Origin: Streptomyces graminofaciens
GTDB taxonomy: Bacteria > Actinomycetota > Actinomycetes > Streptomycetales > Streptomycetaceae
Direction: 5' to 3'
DNA: 64,000 nt
Assembly (NCBI RefSeq): GCF_030294945.1
Contig: NZ_AP018448.1
Location: 1,054,001 to 1,118,000, forward strand
Below the pieces are notes generated by a model. It saw only the letters and a list, made by a program, of their open reading frames with translations, was not told the origin of the DNA and searched no databases. Shown here one piece after another: positions 18,369 to 28,123 of this stretch. Each line of letters starts with the position of its first letter. Position 1 is the first letter of the stretch. Position numbers and translations under genes: made by a program.

Positions 18369-19511
18369 CTATTTGTCCCAGATCTTGCGGTAGGCCTGAC
18401 GGTAGCCCTCCGAGTCCCAGGACAGTGCACCGCCGCTGTTGTCCGCGGTGGTGATGTGGACAGGGGCGACATATCCGCTGGCCGGCTCGCCCGCGAAGGC
18501 GCGGTTGAACTCGTCGATGATCTGCCATCCCTGTTCGGACAGGGGCTCGGGCACGGTGGCGGACTGGAACTGTTTGCCGTTGATCCGCTCAAAGGCTGAC
18601 GGGTCGCCGTCACCGGCACCGATGTTGAACGGAGCGCCGTCGCCCTTGTGACCGGCAGCGCGCAGCGCTGGTGCGGCGTGGTCGAAGTACAGGTCGTTGA
18701 TGGCGGCGGAGTAGGTCCATCTGTCACCGAAGCGGGACTGGAGAGAGGAGACCTTGTCGACGGTGCGGCTGTTGGCCTCCGGGATGGGTATGTCCTCGTA
18801 GCTCAGCAACTCGACATCGGAACAGGTGGCGAGTTTCTTCTTGATCAGATCGGACTTCCGCTTGGCGAACGGTATCGAGGCGTCGGTGAACAGCACCACG
18901 CCCGCGCGGCCGCCCGAGCGGGCGATGATCCAGTCGGCGCTGATCTCCGCGACTTCCTCGACTCTGGTGGTGACGTTGCTGAAGAGCTTCGGATCCTTGC
19001 TGGGGCCAGGGGCGGCCGCGGCGTGCCAGCCGATCAGCGGGATGCCTGCGGCCTCGGCCCGCTCGACCTGCTTGGTCACGGACTTGGGGTCGAAGCCGCC
19101 GATGACGATGCCGGAGGGCTTGAGATCGATGGCCTCGGCGAAGGCCTTCCGGATGCCGGCGGGCGTGCCCTGCCCGTCGATGGTTCGGACGTCCCAGCCG
19201 AGGACCTTCGCCGCTTCCTGAACGCCCCTGGCGACTCCGGAGACACCGGGGTTGGTCATGGTCTGGGCGACATAGGCGATGGTCTTGCCGGAGACGGCCT
19301 CGGGTCCGGTGGTGGGGCCGCCCCAGGGAGCGTTGATGTCCTCGGCCTCCTTGACGGCCTGTTTCGCCTCCTCGAGGACGGCAGGGCAACCCGGCTCCCG
19401 CGAACCGACGGTGGACGCGTTGGTGGTCGAACCGCTGTCACAGCCCGCGGCAGCGGTGGCCAGGACCAGGAACGTGACGGCTGCCGCCGTAGCTTTGCGG
19501 GTGGGATGCAC
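18369..19511 (-). CDS. Orphan sugar-type substrate-binding lipoprotein
   Basis: 380-residue periplasmic-binding-protein family member (RbsB/Peripla_BP_4 type). Lipoprotein signal with lipobox AAGC and acylated Cys24. The mature part has the typical IAYVAQTMTNPGVSGVARGVQ, then GIVIGGFDP and GVVLFTDASIPFAKRKSDLI of that fold. No permease or ATPase gene accompanies it; it stands alone, divergent from the conservon. It may serve a distant transporter or present a ligand to a surface sensor. The intergenic region holds two AT-rich palindromes. Confidence 0.9.
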   Translation of the reverse strand: MHPTRKATAAAVTFLVLATAAAGCDSGSTTNASTVGSREPGCPAVLEEAKQAVKEAEDINAPWGGPTTGPEAVSGKTIAYVAQTMTNPGVSGVARGVQEAAKVLGWDVRTIDGQGTPAGIRKAFAEAIDLKPSGIVIGGFDPKSVTKQVERAEAAGIPLIGWHAAAAPGPSKDPKLFSNVTTRVEEVAEISADWIIARSGGRAGVVLFTDASIPFAKRKSDLIKKKLATCSDVELLSYEDIPIPEANSRTVDKVSSLQSRFGDRWTYSAAINDLYFDHAAPALRAAGHKGDGAPFNIGAGDGDPSAFERINGKQFQSATVPEPLSEQGWQIIDEFNRAFAGEPASGYVAPVHITTADNSGGALSWDSEGYRQAYRKIWDK

Positions 19512-19694
19512 GGGATCTCCTCAACTGGACACGAGGGAATACGGGTTGCGTGGGGGGAGGAGAACGAGCCGGCAGACGGCCGGAATCACAACGACGGCAG
19601 CACCTCGGGCTGCGGCCCGGCGGGTTGTCGCGGTGGGAATGTAGCAGGGCCTCGACCAGTCCCTCCACGGAGGCAGCACCGCTCAGTAGGCGCG

Positions 19695-19725
19695 TACGAA
19701 CAATTCGTAATCAATTCTTGATTAC
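19695..19725. promoter_or_regulatory. Two overlapping palindromes
   Basis: TACGAA-CAA-TTCGTA (19695-19709) and GTAATCAA-TTC-TTGATTAC (19707-19725) are both perfect and overlap by 3 bp. They are strikingly AT-rich for this genome and sit mid-way in the 416-bp gap between the orphan binding protein and cvnA. They look like operators for one or two regulators; no regulator gene is adjacent. Confidence 0.6.
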
Positions 19726-19927
19726 ACACAGACTCAAAGCGATCACACAGGCGATAGTCTCCGACCGACCGGATCCGGACACATGACGTGATCCCGTCGT
19801 TCACGCCACATGTCCGATCGCTCACGCCCGGCGACACCGTGCGAGCGTCGGGCCTTTCCCGGTCGTTGACGGTCCTGCGGCAACGACCCTGCGGTCACTA
19901 CTCACCCGAACATCGAAGGAGGCCAGC

Positions 19928-22387
19928 GTGCCCACGAACACAGTGGAGCCGCCGCCCGGACGCAGGGACCGGACTCCTCCGTTCCGCCGGAGGGCGGTAT
20001 CCGTTCTCGCCCGGTGGCCTTTCCGGCGGAAACTCAACGTGCTCGTCATCGCGCCCATCGCGGTCGTCGGCGTACTGCTCGGCATCGGCGTCACCGGCCA
20101 GATCGAGCAGGTCCGCGACGCCGACCGGATCGCCGAACTGGTGCGCGACAGTGAGCAGGTGGCGGCGCTCATCAACGACATACAGGCCGAACACCGGCTG
20201 GCACTCCTGCTGTCCGTGCAGTACGAGGCGGCCCGCCCCGGGGCCTCCCAGCCGTCGACGAACGCATACCGCGAGGCACAGCAGGCCACCGACGAACGGG
20301 TCGCGGCCGTGCGGTCCGCGTTCGGGTCGAGCCTGCCGGCCGACGAAACGCAGGCGCTCGAGTACATCGCCAGCCTCGGCTCCCTGCGTGAGAAGCTCGG
20401 TCGGGACTATGTCCCCGCCGCCAACATCGACCCCGCCTACGCCGCCGCGGTCGGCTACCTCATCGACGGCATCGGACTCGACCGCTTCGCCGCGACCTCG
20501 GAGTCCTCGGTCACCAATCTGCTGGACGCGGCACTACGCGCGGACGCTGCCCACGCGGCCTTCGAGAGCGCCGTGTTCTCCGCACAGACCCGTGACGCGA
20601 ACGCCCTCACCGAGTACACCCGCGCGGTCGGCGCCCACGAGCTCTACACCTACCAATCGGACCGCTTCAGCCGTATCGCCACGCCGGAGCAGGTCCTGAG
20701 GATGGGCGGCATCGAGCGCGGCGCCGAACAGAACGACATCACCTCCCAGTTCGCGGAGCTCCAGATCGATCCGGGCTCCCTGCAGTCGCAGACCACGCGG
20801 GAACTGCGCGAGAAGATCGCCGCCGGCGAGCTGCAGGCCGACGCGCGCCTCGGCATCACCCGGACGCTGATCAACCAGATCGCCGCTCAGGCCGACTCTC
20901 TGTCCGCGAACGCCCTGCGCAAGGCATGGTTGATGCTCGGTGTGGCTCTGCTCGGCTTCACCGCGTGGCTGGCGTTCTGTGTCGTGGTCCGGCGTTCGGT
21001 GATCCGCCCCCTCATGGCCCTGACCGGCTCCGCCCAGCAGGTGGTCGAGGCCGTCGACGAGGAGCTTGCCCGGGTCGCGGACGACGAGTCCGCCGACGAC
21101 GCCCCGTTCCGACCGCAGGCGATTCCGGTCCCGGTCCGGGACGAGATCGGTGAGCTGGCCGAGGCCTTCAATCATGTGCAGGTCACCGGCGCCGCGCTGC
21201 TGGAGCGGCAGGTACTGAGCCGCCGCAACGTCGCCGAGATGTTCGGCAACGTCGGGCGCCGGGTCAGCAATCTGACCACCCGCCAGCTGTCGCTGATCGA
21301 TGCCGTGGAACGCGAGGAGACCGACCCCGACCTCCTCGACCGGCTCTACCGCATCGACCACATCGCCGTACGACTCCAGCGCAACGCCGACAGCCTGATG
21401 CTGCTCGCCGGAATCCGCGAAACGGATGTCGAGGCCCGGCCGACCACTCTGGTTGACGTCATACGCTCCGGCCTCGGCCGGATCGAGGGATACCAGCGGG
21501 TGTCCCTGCGGTCCGAGACGGACATCACCGTGGGCCCCGACATCATCGGCGACCTGACACTGATGCTCGCCGAACTGCTGGAGAACGCGGTCTCCTTCTC
21601 CCCGTCCGACACTCCCGTCGAGGTGGTCGTGCGGCCCGGCACTGATGTCACCAAGGACGGCGGGGCACTGATCGAGGTCATCGACCACGGCCTCGGCATG
21701 AGCGCGGAACGCCTCGCCGAGGAGAACGCCCGCCTCGTCCGCCGGGAACGGCTCGACCTCGTGCCGACCAAGGTGCTCGGCCTCTTCGTGGTCGGTAGCC
21801 TCGCCCGCCACCTCGGACTTCGCGTCACCCTGAGCCGTACATCGGGTGGTGGTGTCACCAGTACCGTCTGGATCCCCTCCGTACTCCTCCTGGCGATGAG
21901 CCCCATGGACGGCACACCGCCCGCTGCCACGAGCCCGACCGGGACCACGGCAATGGGCACGACGAGGCGCAAGGGAACGGCGGTCGTAGCCGCCGAACCG
22001 GCCACCACGGCCGTTCCCGAGCGACGGCCGACCATCGTGTCACCGCACAGCGACCTGCCCCGACGTGTCCCACCTCGCCTCGGCGCGGGAACAACCACCA
22101 CTCCCGAGGGACCTTCGTCGACAGCCACCCGGCCACTACGACGACGGGTCCGGGGCGCAACGCTCACCGTGACCACACCAGCGGCCGACCGGAACATCCC
22201 ACCGGTGCGACAGCCTCTCGACGCCGAAGCCGTCCGCTCAGAACTCGACGAGTTCGAAGCCGCCGTACACCGGGCGGAACAGGACGCTGCCTCGCCCCCT
22301 GACGAATCCGGCACCACCGCAACACCAGAAACTCCAGAAACCCCAGAAGGCCAGAAGGAGACGGGCAGTGACCACGTCGACAGGTGA
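19928..22387 (+). CDS. cvnA: Conservon sensor histidine kinase-like protein CvnA
   Basis: 819 residues. Membrane helix at 36-57, an extracytoplasmic nitrate/nitrite-sensing type domain (helical, about 60-330), a second helix at 333-356, HAMP (PLMALTGSAQQVVEAV), then a dimerisation region (NVAEMFGNVGRRVSNLTTRQ) and an HSP90-like ATPase domain: N-box LLENAVSFSP at about 548, IDHGLGMS, and G2 LGLFVVGSLARHLGL. The C-terminal 150 residues are Pro/Thr-rich and disordered. It is the first of four overlapping conservon genes. CvnA proteins act with B, C and D as a membrane signalling complex that resembles eukaryotic G-protein systems. GTG start at 19928. Confidence 0.92.
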   Translation: MPTNTVEPPPGRRDRTPPFRRRAVSVLARWPFRRKLNVLVIAPIAVVGVLLGIGVTGQIEQVRDADRIAELVRDSEQVAALINDIQAEHRLALLLSVQYEAARPGASQPSTNAYREAQQATDERVAAVRSAFGSSLPADETQALEYIASLGSLREKLGRDYVPAANIDPAYAAAVGYLIDGIGLDRFAATSESSVTNLLDAALRADAAHAAFESAVFSAQTRDANALTEYTRAVGAHELYTYQSDRFSRIATPEQVLRMGGIERGAEQNDITSQFAELQIDPGSLQSQTTRELREKIAAGELQADARLGITRTLINQIAAQADSLSANALRKAWLMLGVALLGFTAWLAFCVVVRRSVIRPLMALTGSAQQVVEAVDEELARVADDESADDAPFRPQAIPVPVRDEIGELAEAFNHVQVTGAALLERQVLSRRNVAEMFGNVGRRVSNLTTRQLSLIDAVEREETDPDLLDRLYRIDHIAVRLQRNADSLMLLAGIRETDVEARPTTLVDVIRSGLGRIEGYQRVSLRSETDITVGPDIIGDLTLMLAELLENAVSFSPSDTPVEVVVRPGTDVTKDGGALIEVIDHGLGMSAERLAEENARLVRRERLDLVPTKVLGLFVVGSLARHLGLRVTLSRTSGGGVTSTVWIPSVLLLAMSPMDGTPPAATSPTGTTAMGTTRRKGTAVVAAEPATTAVPERRPTIVSPHSDLPRRVPPRLGAGTTTTPEGPSSTATRPLRRRVRGATLTVTTPAADRNIPPVRQPLDAEAVRSELDEFEAAVHRAEQDAASPPDESGTTATPETPETPEGQKETGSDHVDR

Positions 22388-22844
22388 CAGCACCCCCGAA
22401 CAGGCGAAGCCCAACGACCTGCGAACCGCGGCGGCCGACTTCACCTGGTTGCTCGACCGCTTCGCCACGGACACCGCCGGTGTCGTCGACGCCATCGCGG
22501 TGTCGTCCGACGGCCTGCTGATCGCCGTCTCCCAACTACGAGACAGGGCCGACTCCGAGAGGCTCGCCGCGATCGTGTCAGGCATCACGAGTCTCGCCGC
22601 AGGCGTCTCCGGCAACTACAGCCTGGGCGGTCTCAACAAGGTCATTATCGACCTGGAAGGCGGCCATGTACTGGTGTCGGCCATCGGCAACGGCGCCGTT
22701 CTCGGTGTGGTCGCCTCCAAGGAGGCGAAACTGGGCAACATCGCCTACGAGATGACCCTCTTCGCCAACCGCGCCGGGGCCGCACTCACCCCCCAACTGG
22801 TGATGGAGCTGAAGAACAGCGTCGGCTCCACACCGGCCGGCTGA
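22368..22844 (+). CDS. cvnB: Conservon roadblock/LC7 protein CvnB
   Basis: 158-residue roadblock/LC7 protein: FTWLLDRFATDTAGVVDAIA, then VSSDGLLIAVSQ and the hydrophobic strand GHVLVSAIGNGAVLGVVA. GTG at 22368 lies within the end of cvnA (20-bp overlap). Roadblock proteins are regulators or scaffolds of small GTPases; here the GTPase is the CvnD gene two positions downstream. Confidence 0.93.
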   Translation: MTTSTGDSTPEQAKPNDLRTAAADFTWLLDRFATDTAGVVDAIAVSSDGLLIAVSQLRDRADSERLAAIVSGITSLAAGVSGNYSLGGLNKVIIDLEGGHVLVSAIGNGAVLGVVASKEAKLGNIAYEMTLFANRAGAALTPQLVMELKNSVGSTPAG

Positions 22845-22874
22845 CCCATCCCCGCAAGGCAGGAGGTCGTCGTC

Positions 22875-23321
22875 ATGGCCGTCGGTGGACAAGGACCACA
22901 TGAGGCAGCAGAGGACACTTGGGGCGGCTCGCCGGAGCCGATCGGCCGCGCCCCCGCGGTCCGGCCGTTCTTGCTCACCGCCGGGCGGGTGTCGGGGCGC
23001 GGCGCAGCGGCACCGATCCCGATCGAGACCCAGATCGTGTCGACCTCGGCCGGACTCTCCGTCCTCGGCACGCTCGCCTTCGAACACCACGACATCGTCG
23101 CCGCCTGCCGGCGGCCGCAGTCGGTGGCGGAACTGGCCGCCTGCCTGCGACTGCACCTCAACGTGGTCCGGGTGCTCGCCGAGGACCTGTGTGCCGCCGG
23201 GCACCTGGCTGTCCACGTGCCCAACGCCCGGACCGCCCAGGACATCTCCGTACTGCGAAGGGTTATCAATGGTCTCCGTGCCGTCCCCGACTCACGGGGC
23301 ACACTCCGCGACAGCGGCTGA
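22875..23321 (+). CDS. cvnC: Conservon DUF742 protein CvnC
   Basis: 148 residues with the DUF742 winged-helix pattern: VRPFLLTAGRV near the N-terminus, IPIETQIVST, then an HTH-like part HHDIVAACRRPQSVAELAAC and LRLHLNVVRVLAEDLCAAGH. ATG at 22875 follows AGGAGG at 22861-22866. It lies 30 bp after cvnB and overlaps cvnD by 53 bp, the standard order. Confidence 0.93.
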   Translation: MAVGGQGPHEAAEDTWGGSPEPIGRAPAVRPFLLTAGRVSGRGAAAPIPIETQIVSTSAGLSVLGTLAFEHHDIVAACRRPQSVAELAACLRLHLNVVRVLAEDLCAAGHLAVHVPNARTAQDISVLRRVINGLRAVPDSRGTLRDSG

Positions 23322-23883
23322 GCAGCCGCCGCTACCGGTCAAGCTGGTCATCGCCGGCGGCTTCGGGGTCGGCAAGACCACCACCGTGGGCTCGATATCA
23401 GAGATACGACCGCTCACCACGGAAGCCGCGATCACCGAGGTCGCGGCAGGCGTGGACGACCTCACGCACACTCCCGGCAAGACCACCACCACCGTCGCCC
23501 TGGACTTCGGCTGCATCACGCTCGACCCGACCCTGAAGCTGTACCTGTTCGGGACACCGGGCCAGGACCGGTTCGGCTTCATGTGGGACGACGTGGTCGA
23601 GGGCGCTCTCGGTGCCCTCGTCATCGTGGACACCCGCCGCCTCGACGACTGCTACGCCGCCGTGGACTACTTCGAGCACAAGCGCATCCCCTTCGCGGTC
23701 GCCGTCAACGCGTTCGACGGGGAGGTCGAACACGACCTGGACGAAGTGCGGTGGGCACTGGACATCGCCGAGCACGTCCCGCTGATCGTCTTCGACGCAC
23801 GCAAGACGGGCTCCGTCCGTGACGCGCTCCTGGTCGTACTCAACGTCGCCCTCTCCCGCGCCGAATCGGCCGCGGCGACCTGA
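23269..23883 (+). CDS. cvnD: Conservon Ras-like GTPase CvnD
   Basis: 204-residue small GTP-binding protein. P-loop GGFGVGKTTTVGS, switch region TTTVALDFGCITL, G3-like LFGTPGQDRFGFMW, then FAVAVNAFDG in place of NKxD, typical of conservon CvnD proteins (NxFD). The ATG at 23269 lies within the end of cvnC and gives the standard N-terminus; a GTG at 23278 is possible. A P450 gene often follows in conservons of type 9/10; none is present here. A weak inverted repeat GACTGCC/GGCAGTC at 23882-23911 may end transcription. Confidence 0.92.
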   Translation: MVSVPSPTHGAHSATAAEQPPLPVKLVIAGGFGVGKTTTVGSISEIRPLTTEAAITEVAAGVDDLTHTPGKTTTTVALDFGCITLDPTLKLYLFGTPGQDRFGFMWDDVVEGALGALVIVDTRRLDDCYAAVDYFEHKRIPFAVAVNAFDGEVEHDLDEVRWALDIAEHVPLIVFDARKTGSVRDALLVVLNVALSRAESAAAT

Positions 23884-23919
23884 CTGCCACCCCTCGCCCA
23901 GGACGGCAGTCGCCGCCAC

Positions 23920-24117
23920 AGCCTTGACCGAACTGATCCTTGGCCTGACGTGCCATCAGGCCAAGGGCAAGGAGTGGAGCACCGTCGGGGTCCGGCTGGA
24001 GGAGAACGATACGGCAGCGCTGCACAACGGCCTCGTCCCCGAAGACGAGGAGCATCGTTCCCTGTACGTCGCCCTTACCCGGGCACGCCGCCACACCATC
24101 GCTCTTGTTCGAGCCAG
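23920..24117 (+). pseudogene. UvrD-like helicase fragment, motifs V-VI
   Basis: Plus-strand remnant with GLTCHQAKGKEWSTVGV (helicase motif V/Va) and LYVALTRARRHTIALV (motif VI), the C-terminal end of a UvrD/PcrA-type helicase. No start or upstream motifs are joined to it. The motif II-IV part lies just downstream on the opposite strand, so the gene was broken by an inversion. Confidence 0.7.
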
Positions 24118-24411
24118 CGGTTGGCTTGTTCGGCGAGCAGAGGGCCGAAGCGGAAGGAGCGGGTCAGAGTGAGAGCGGTGGCGTCGAAGTCGGTCATCAC
24201 ATCGCGGGCACCTCGCCAGCCATAGATGGCCTTGGCGGAGTCGCCGACCATGACGAGTTGGGGGTGGTCGCGCCGGGCGTCGAAGACCTGTTCCAGGACG
24301 GCGTTGGTGTCCTGGGCTTCATCGAGGAAGAGGAAGTTTGCTTCGATCCTGGGCTGGATCAGCGCCCACATCTTCAGGTAGTGGTCGTGTTCGAATCGGA
24401 CCGGTCTCCGT
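24100..24411 (-). pseudogene. UvrD-like helicase fragment, motifs II-IV
   Basis: Minus-strand remnant with NFLFLDEAQDTNAVLEQV (motif II DEAQD), LVMVGDSAKAIYGWRGARD (motif III) and LTLTRSFRFGPLLAEQANR (motif IV). It reads towards and ends at the plus-strand motif V-VI fragment. Motif I and the N-terminus are missing; the fragment stops where the DinB gene begins. Confidence 0.75.
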
Positions 24412-24429
24412 TGTGTGTAGTGTGCGGAA

Positions 24430-24978
24430 ATGACAAGAAGCGAGCGAATCGCGGACCAGCTGGACCGGCACTGGCACAAGAACCTGCGGCCGCGGCTGCA
24501 CGGTCTTGCCGATGAGGAGTACTTCTGGGAGCCGGTACGTGGCTGCTGGAGCATCCGCCCACGTGACACGTCGGCCGCACCGATGTCGACAGGTTCGGGG
24601 GAATGGACGATGGACTCCGCGTCGCCTGACCCGGTGCCAGCGCCGGTGACCACGATTGCCTGGCGGCTGGCGCACATCATCGTCTCCTGCCTGGGCTACC
24701 GGGTCGGATGGCACTTCGGCGGCCAGGACGTCGACTCCCAGACATTCGCCTACGCGGGGACTGCTGACGAGGCGCTAAAACAGCTCGATGAGATGTATGG
24801 GAGATGGAACGCGGGGGTCCGCGAGCTCTCGGACGCTGACCTGGAGAATCCGCCCACGGTGGGTCCCGAGCGGTTTCCCATGGAGGGCATCGTCCTGCAC
24901 GTCAACAGGGAGCTGATCCATCACGGCGCCGAGATTTCCCTGCTGCGCGACCTCTACTGCCGGACCTGGAGGAGATGA
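24430..24978 (+). CDS. DinB family protein
   Basis: 182-residue DinB/YfiT four-helix-bundle protein: IADQLDRHWHKNLRPRLHGL at the N-terminus, the metal or active-site His in TIAWRLAHIIVS, and the second His pair in LHVNRELIHHGAEISLLRDL. Members are metal-binding, often mycothiol-dependent transferases or of unknown function in actinomycetes. The ATG at 24430 has only a weak ribosome site (GCGGAA). It lies in decayed DNA between a helicase remnant and an unrecognised frameshifted piece, but is itself intact. Confidence 0.85.
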   Translation: MTRSERIADQLDRHWHKNLRPRLHGLADEEYFWEPVRGCWSIRPRDTSAAPMSTGSGEWTMDSASPDPVPAPVTTIAWRLAHIIVSCLGYRVGWHFGGQDVDSQTFAYAGTADEALKQLDEMYGRWNAGVRELSDADLENPPTVGPERFPMEGIVLHVNRELIHHGAEISLLRDLYCRTWRR

Positions 24979-24989
24979 ACCGCCCTGAG

Positions 24990-25260
24990 GGCCGACTGTT
25001 CCCGCCCGCGATCACCTCCGACGGTCCGATAGAACTCGGCGCCAGGCTGGCCGACTTCGTCCGGCGATTCCCTGACAGGGCGGCAGCGGCCAATCGAGCC
25101 GTGTTCCTGGCCCGTACCGAACTCGGTCTGCGCTCGATCGAGGAAGCCGGCCTCACCCGGCCGACATCAGCCGGGTCACCCATGTGTTCTCCGGTGGAGA
25201 GGCCTACCTCGGCAACATCTTTGATCGCCGCCCGAGCGGTGCAGGGCTTCGACGCCGCGA
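24990..25260 (+). pseudogene. Unrecognised frameshifted fragment
   Basis: After the ATGA overlap with the DinB gene an open frame reads LFPPAITSDGPIELGARLAD and ANRAVFLARTELGLRSIEEA, protein-like, then becomes low quality after about 25160; the +1 frame continues sensibly as DISRVTHVFSGGEAYLGNIF. One base change near 25160 would join them. It may be a piece of a ketoacyl-synthase-type protein, but this is a guess. Confidence 0.4.
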
Positions 25261-25784
25261 TCGTAGCGCCGCTGACACGCTCACCTTGCTGTCGGCCGCC
25301 GTCCTGCCGAACGCCGTGCGTGGCCTTCGGCATCTGGGGCGCGGCCAGCCGGCATCGCTGTGGCCAATAAGCCGCAGCAGAACGGCAGTCAGGGCTGGTC
25401 GCACCGAGCAAACACTGCGATCCGCCAGCCCTCAGAGGTGCGGGCGAACTGGATGGTTCTTGCCCCATCCCCCCTCGAACGGCGCACCGTCCAAGTCCCG
25501 GACTTGCGGTACTCGCCGAACGCGACGCGATATCACCGGAAATGGCGCGACAGTAACAGCGCAGGAGTGCCGGACACCGTCGGTCCCGACAAGCTGCGGT
25601 ACGTCGTCGAGAAGCCCGTCGCACGCCCCATGCGACAGGGCCTCGAAGCAAAGCCTGCGGAAATGACGACCGGCTTCGGACGGCCTCTGGCAAACTCCCG
25701 CGAGGACGGGGACGGCCTCCTCGCCCAGCAGGTCGATCTGCCCAGCACGGAGGAGGGCAAGCAGCCGCGGTGGTGAGAGCGCGG
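25261..25784. other. Region with no recognised gene
   Basis: About 520 bp. Several short open frames exist on both strands, but none shows a recognised motif. It is probably decayed sequence. Confidence 0.4.
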
Positions 25785-26327
25785 TCAGGCGGCTAGGGAG
25801 GCGAGCAGTTCGTTGTACTGCTTGGCGGCGGTGGCCAGGTCCTCGTCGGAGAGGCCGAAAGCCGTGCCGCACACCTTGACCATCGGCTGCTGGAAGTCGA
25901 ACTGGCACAGCCGCAGGGTCGCCTCCCAGCTGTTGAGGAGGGTTTCCAGGGTGGCCTTGTTCGAGCCTTCGGGGGTGTAGTGGTCGGCGGGGACGCCCGC
26001 GGTGACGGCGACGACCGCCTTCTTGCCCGCCAGCTGCGAGGCAGAGCCGTCGAGGGTGAAGGCCCAGCCGAAGGTGAGGACCTTGTCCTGCCACTGCTTG
26101 AACAGCGGGGTGGTGTTGTACCAGAACACCGGGTGCTGGAAGACGATCACATCGTGCTCCGCCAGCAGCGCCTGCTCGGCGGCGACATCGATCTGGAAGT
26201 CGGGGTAGGTGGCGTAGAGGTCGTGCACGGTGACATGGGGCAGATCGCGGACAGCGTCCACGAGCGCCGCGTTGGCCTTCGACTGGGACAGGTCGGGGTG
26301 GCCTACGACGAGGAGAACCTTGGACAT
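25785..26327 (-). CDS. NAD(P)H-dependent oxidoreductase, flavodoxin-like
   Basis: 180-residue FMN-binding quinone reductase of the KefF/MdaB type: KVLLVVGHPDLSQSKANAAL at the N-terminus, HDVIVFQHPVFWYNTTPLFK with the PVFWY flavin contact, and KKAVVAVTAGVPADHYTPEG. It would reduce quinones or nitro compounds by two electrons. It is the last gene of a run of minus-strand redox genes; a near-perfect dyad lies just upstream at 26340. Confidence 0.9.
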   Translation of the reverse strand: MSKVLLVVGHPDLSQSKANAALVDAVRDLPHVTVHDLYATYPDFQIDVAAEQALLAEHDVIVFQHPVFWYNTTPLFKQWQDKVLTFGWAFTLDGSASQLAGKKAVVAVTAGVPADHYTPEGSNKATLETLLNSWEATLRLCQFDFQQPMVKVCGTAFGLSDEDLATAAKQYNELLASLAA

Positions 26328-26339
26328 GATGAGAAACCT

Positions 26340-26357
26340 TTTCAGTGATCAGTGAAA
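26340..26357. promoter_or_regulatory. Near-perfect dyad TTTCAG-TGATCA-GTGAAA
   Basis: 18-bp dyad with one mismatched pair, 13 bp upstream of the oxidoreductase start. The 10-mer GTGATCAGTG (26345-26354) also occurs at 27495-27504, upstream of the aldo/keto reductase, suggesting a common regulator. Confidence 0.5.
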
Positions 26358-26470
26358 TGGGTGAAGAAATGCAGGTTGGTCGGGTGTGACGGGTCAGGAA
26401 CTTCGCCGGGGCGTCAGTCCTTCGCGAAGTCCAGGAGCGCGGGCTGAGCCGGGCGCAGCGGTGCCGGCGG

Positions 26471-27451
<981 letters not shown>

Positions 27452-27630
27452 CAGGTACTCCTTGTCGTGACGGCCGTCAGGCCCGGTCGGTGTCGTGATC
27501 AGTGCGGTACGCCACCAGCCGGCGGACCGTGCTTCGGGGCGTATTGCTCAGGCGTGGGGTGGCCGTAGGCCAGGCCGGTGTCACCGGTGACAGGCTGCGG
27601 GGATCGGTAGGCTGAATCGGTTGTGCCGGG

Positions 27631-28113
27631 TCAGTGCTCCTGGGCAGCCGGTTCCAGGACGAGGACCGGGATTTCGCGGTCGGTGTTCTGCTGGTATTCG
27701 GCGTAGGTCGGGAAGGCCTCGACGGCTCGGGCCCACCACAGGGCCTTCTCGTTGCCGGTCACCTCGCGTGCCAGCATGTCCTGGCGTAGGGGGCCGTCCT
27801 GAAGTTCGACTCGGGGGTCGGCCACCGCGTTGAGGTACCAGACCGGGTGCTTGGGGGCTCCTCCCGCGGAGGCGACCACGGCGTAGGAGCCGTCGTGCTC
27901 CACCCGGATGACCGGGGACTTGCGGATCCTGCCGCTCTTCGCGCCCAGGGTGGTCAGGATGACGACGGGCACGTCCCGGAGCTTCTCGTCTTCTTCCCGT
28001 GTGACCAGGACACTCAGCGTCGTTCCCTGTGTACCGCCGGAGCTTTCGTACAGCTCCACATGGTCACGTACGAACTGCTCCCTGCTCGGCTCGTACTCGC
28101 CTTTGAGTGGCAT
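27631..28113 (-). CDS. Deazaflavin (F420)-dependent nitroreductase family protein
   Basis: 160-residue protein of the Ddn family: [33 protein letters not shown] and [19 protein letters not shown], the last being the family hallmark. Such proteins bind F420H2 and reduce quinones or nitro compounds. The ATG at 28113 follows GAGAGGG. It lies 10 bp after the SDR gene and probably shares its message. F420 cofactor use is the family property, not shown here. Confidence 0.9.
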   Translation of the reverse strand: MPLKGEYEPSREQFVRDHVELYESSGGTQGTTLSVLVTREEDEKLRDVPVVILTTLGAKSGRIRKSPVIRVEHDGSYAVVASAGGAPKHPVWYLNAVADPRVELQDGPLRQDMLAREVTGNEKALWWARAVEAFPTYAEYQQNTDREIPVLVLEPAAQEH

Positions 28114-28123
28114 GTTGTCCCTC

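Noticed and set aside
23884..23930. Expected P450 gene after the conservon
   Set aside because: Conservons of one type carry a P450 after cvnD. The downstream DNA holds helicase remnants only; no haem-binding Cys motif is present.
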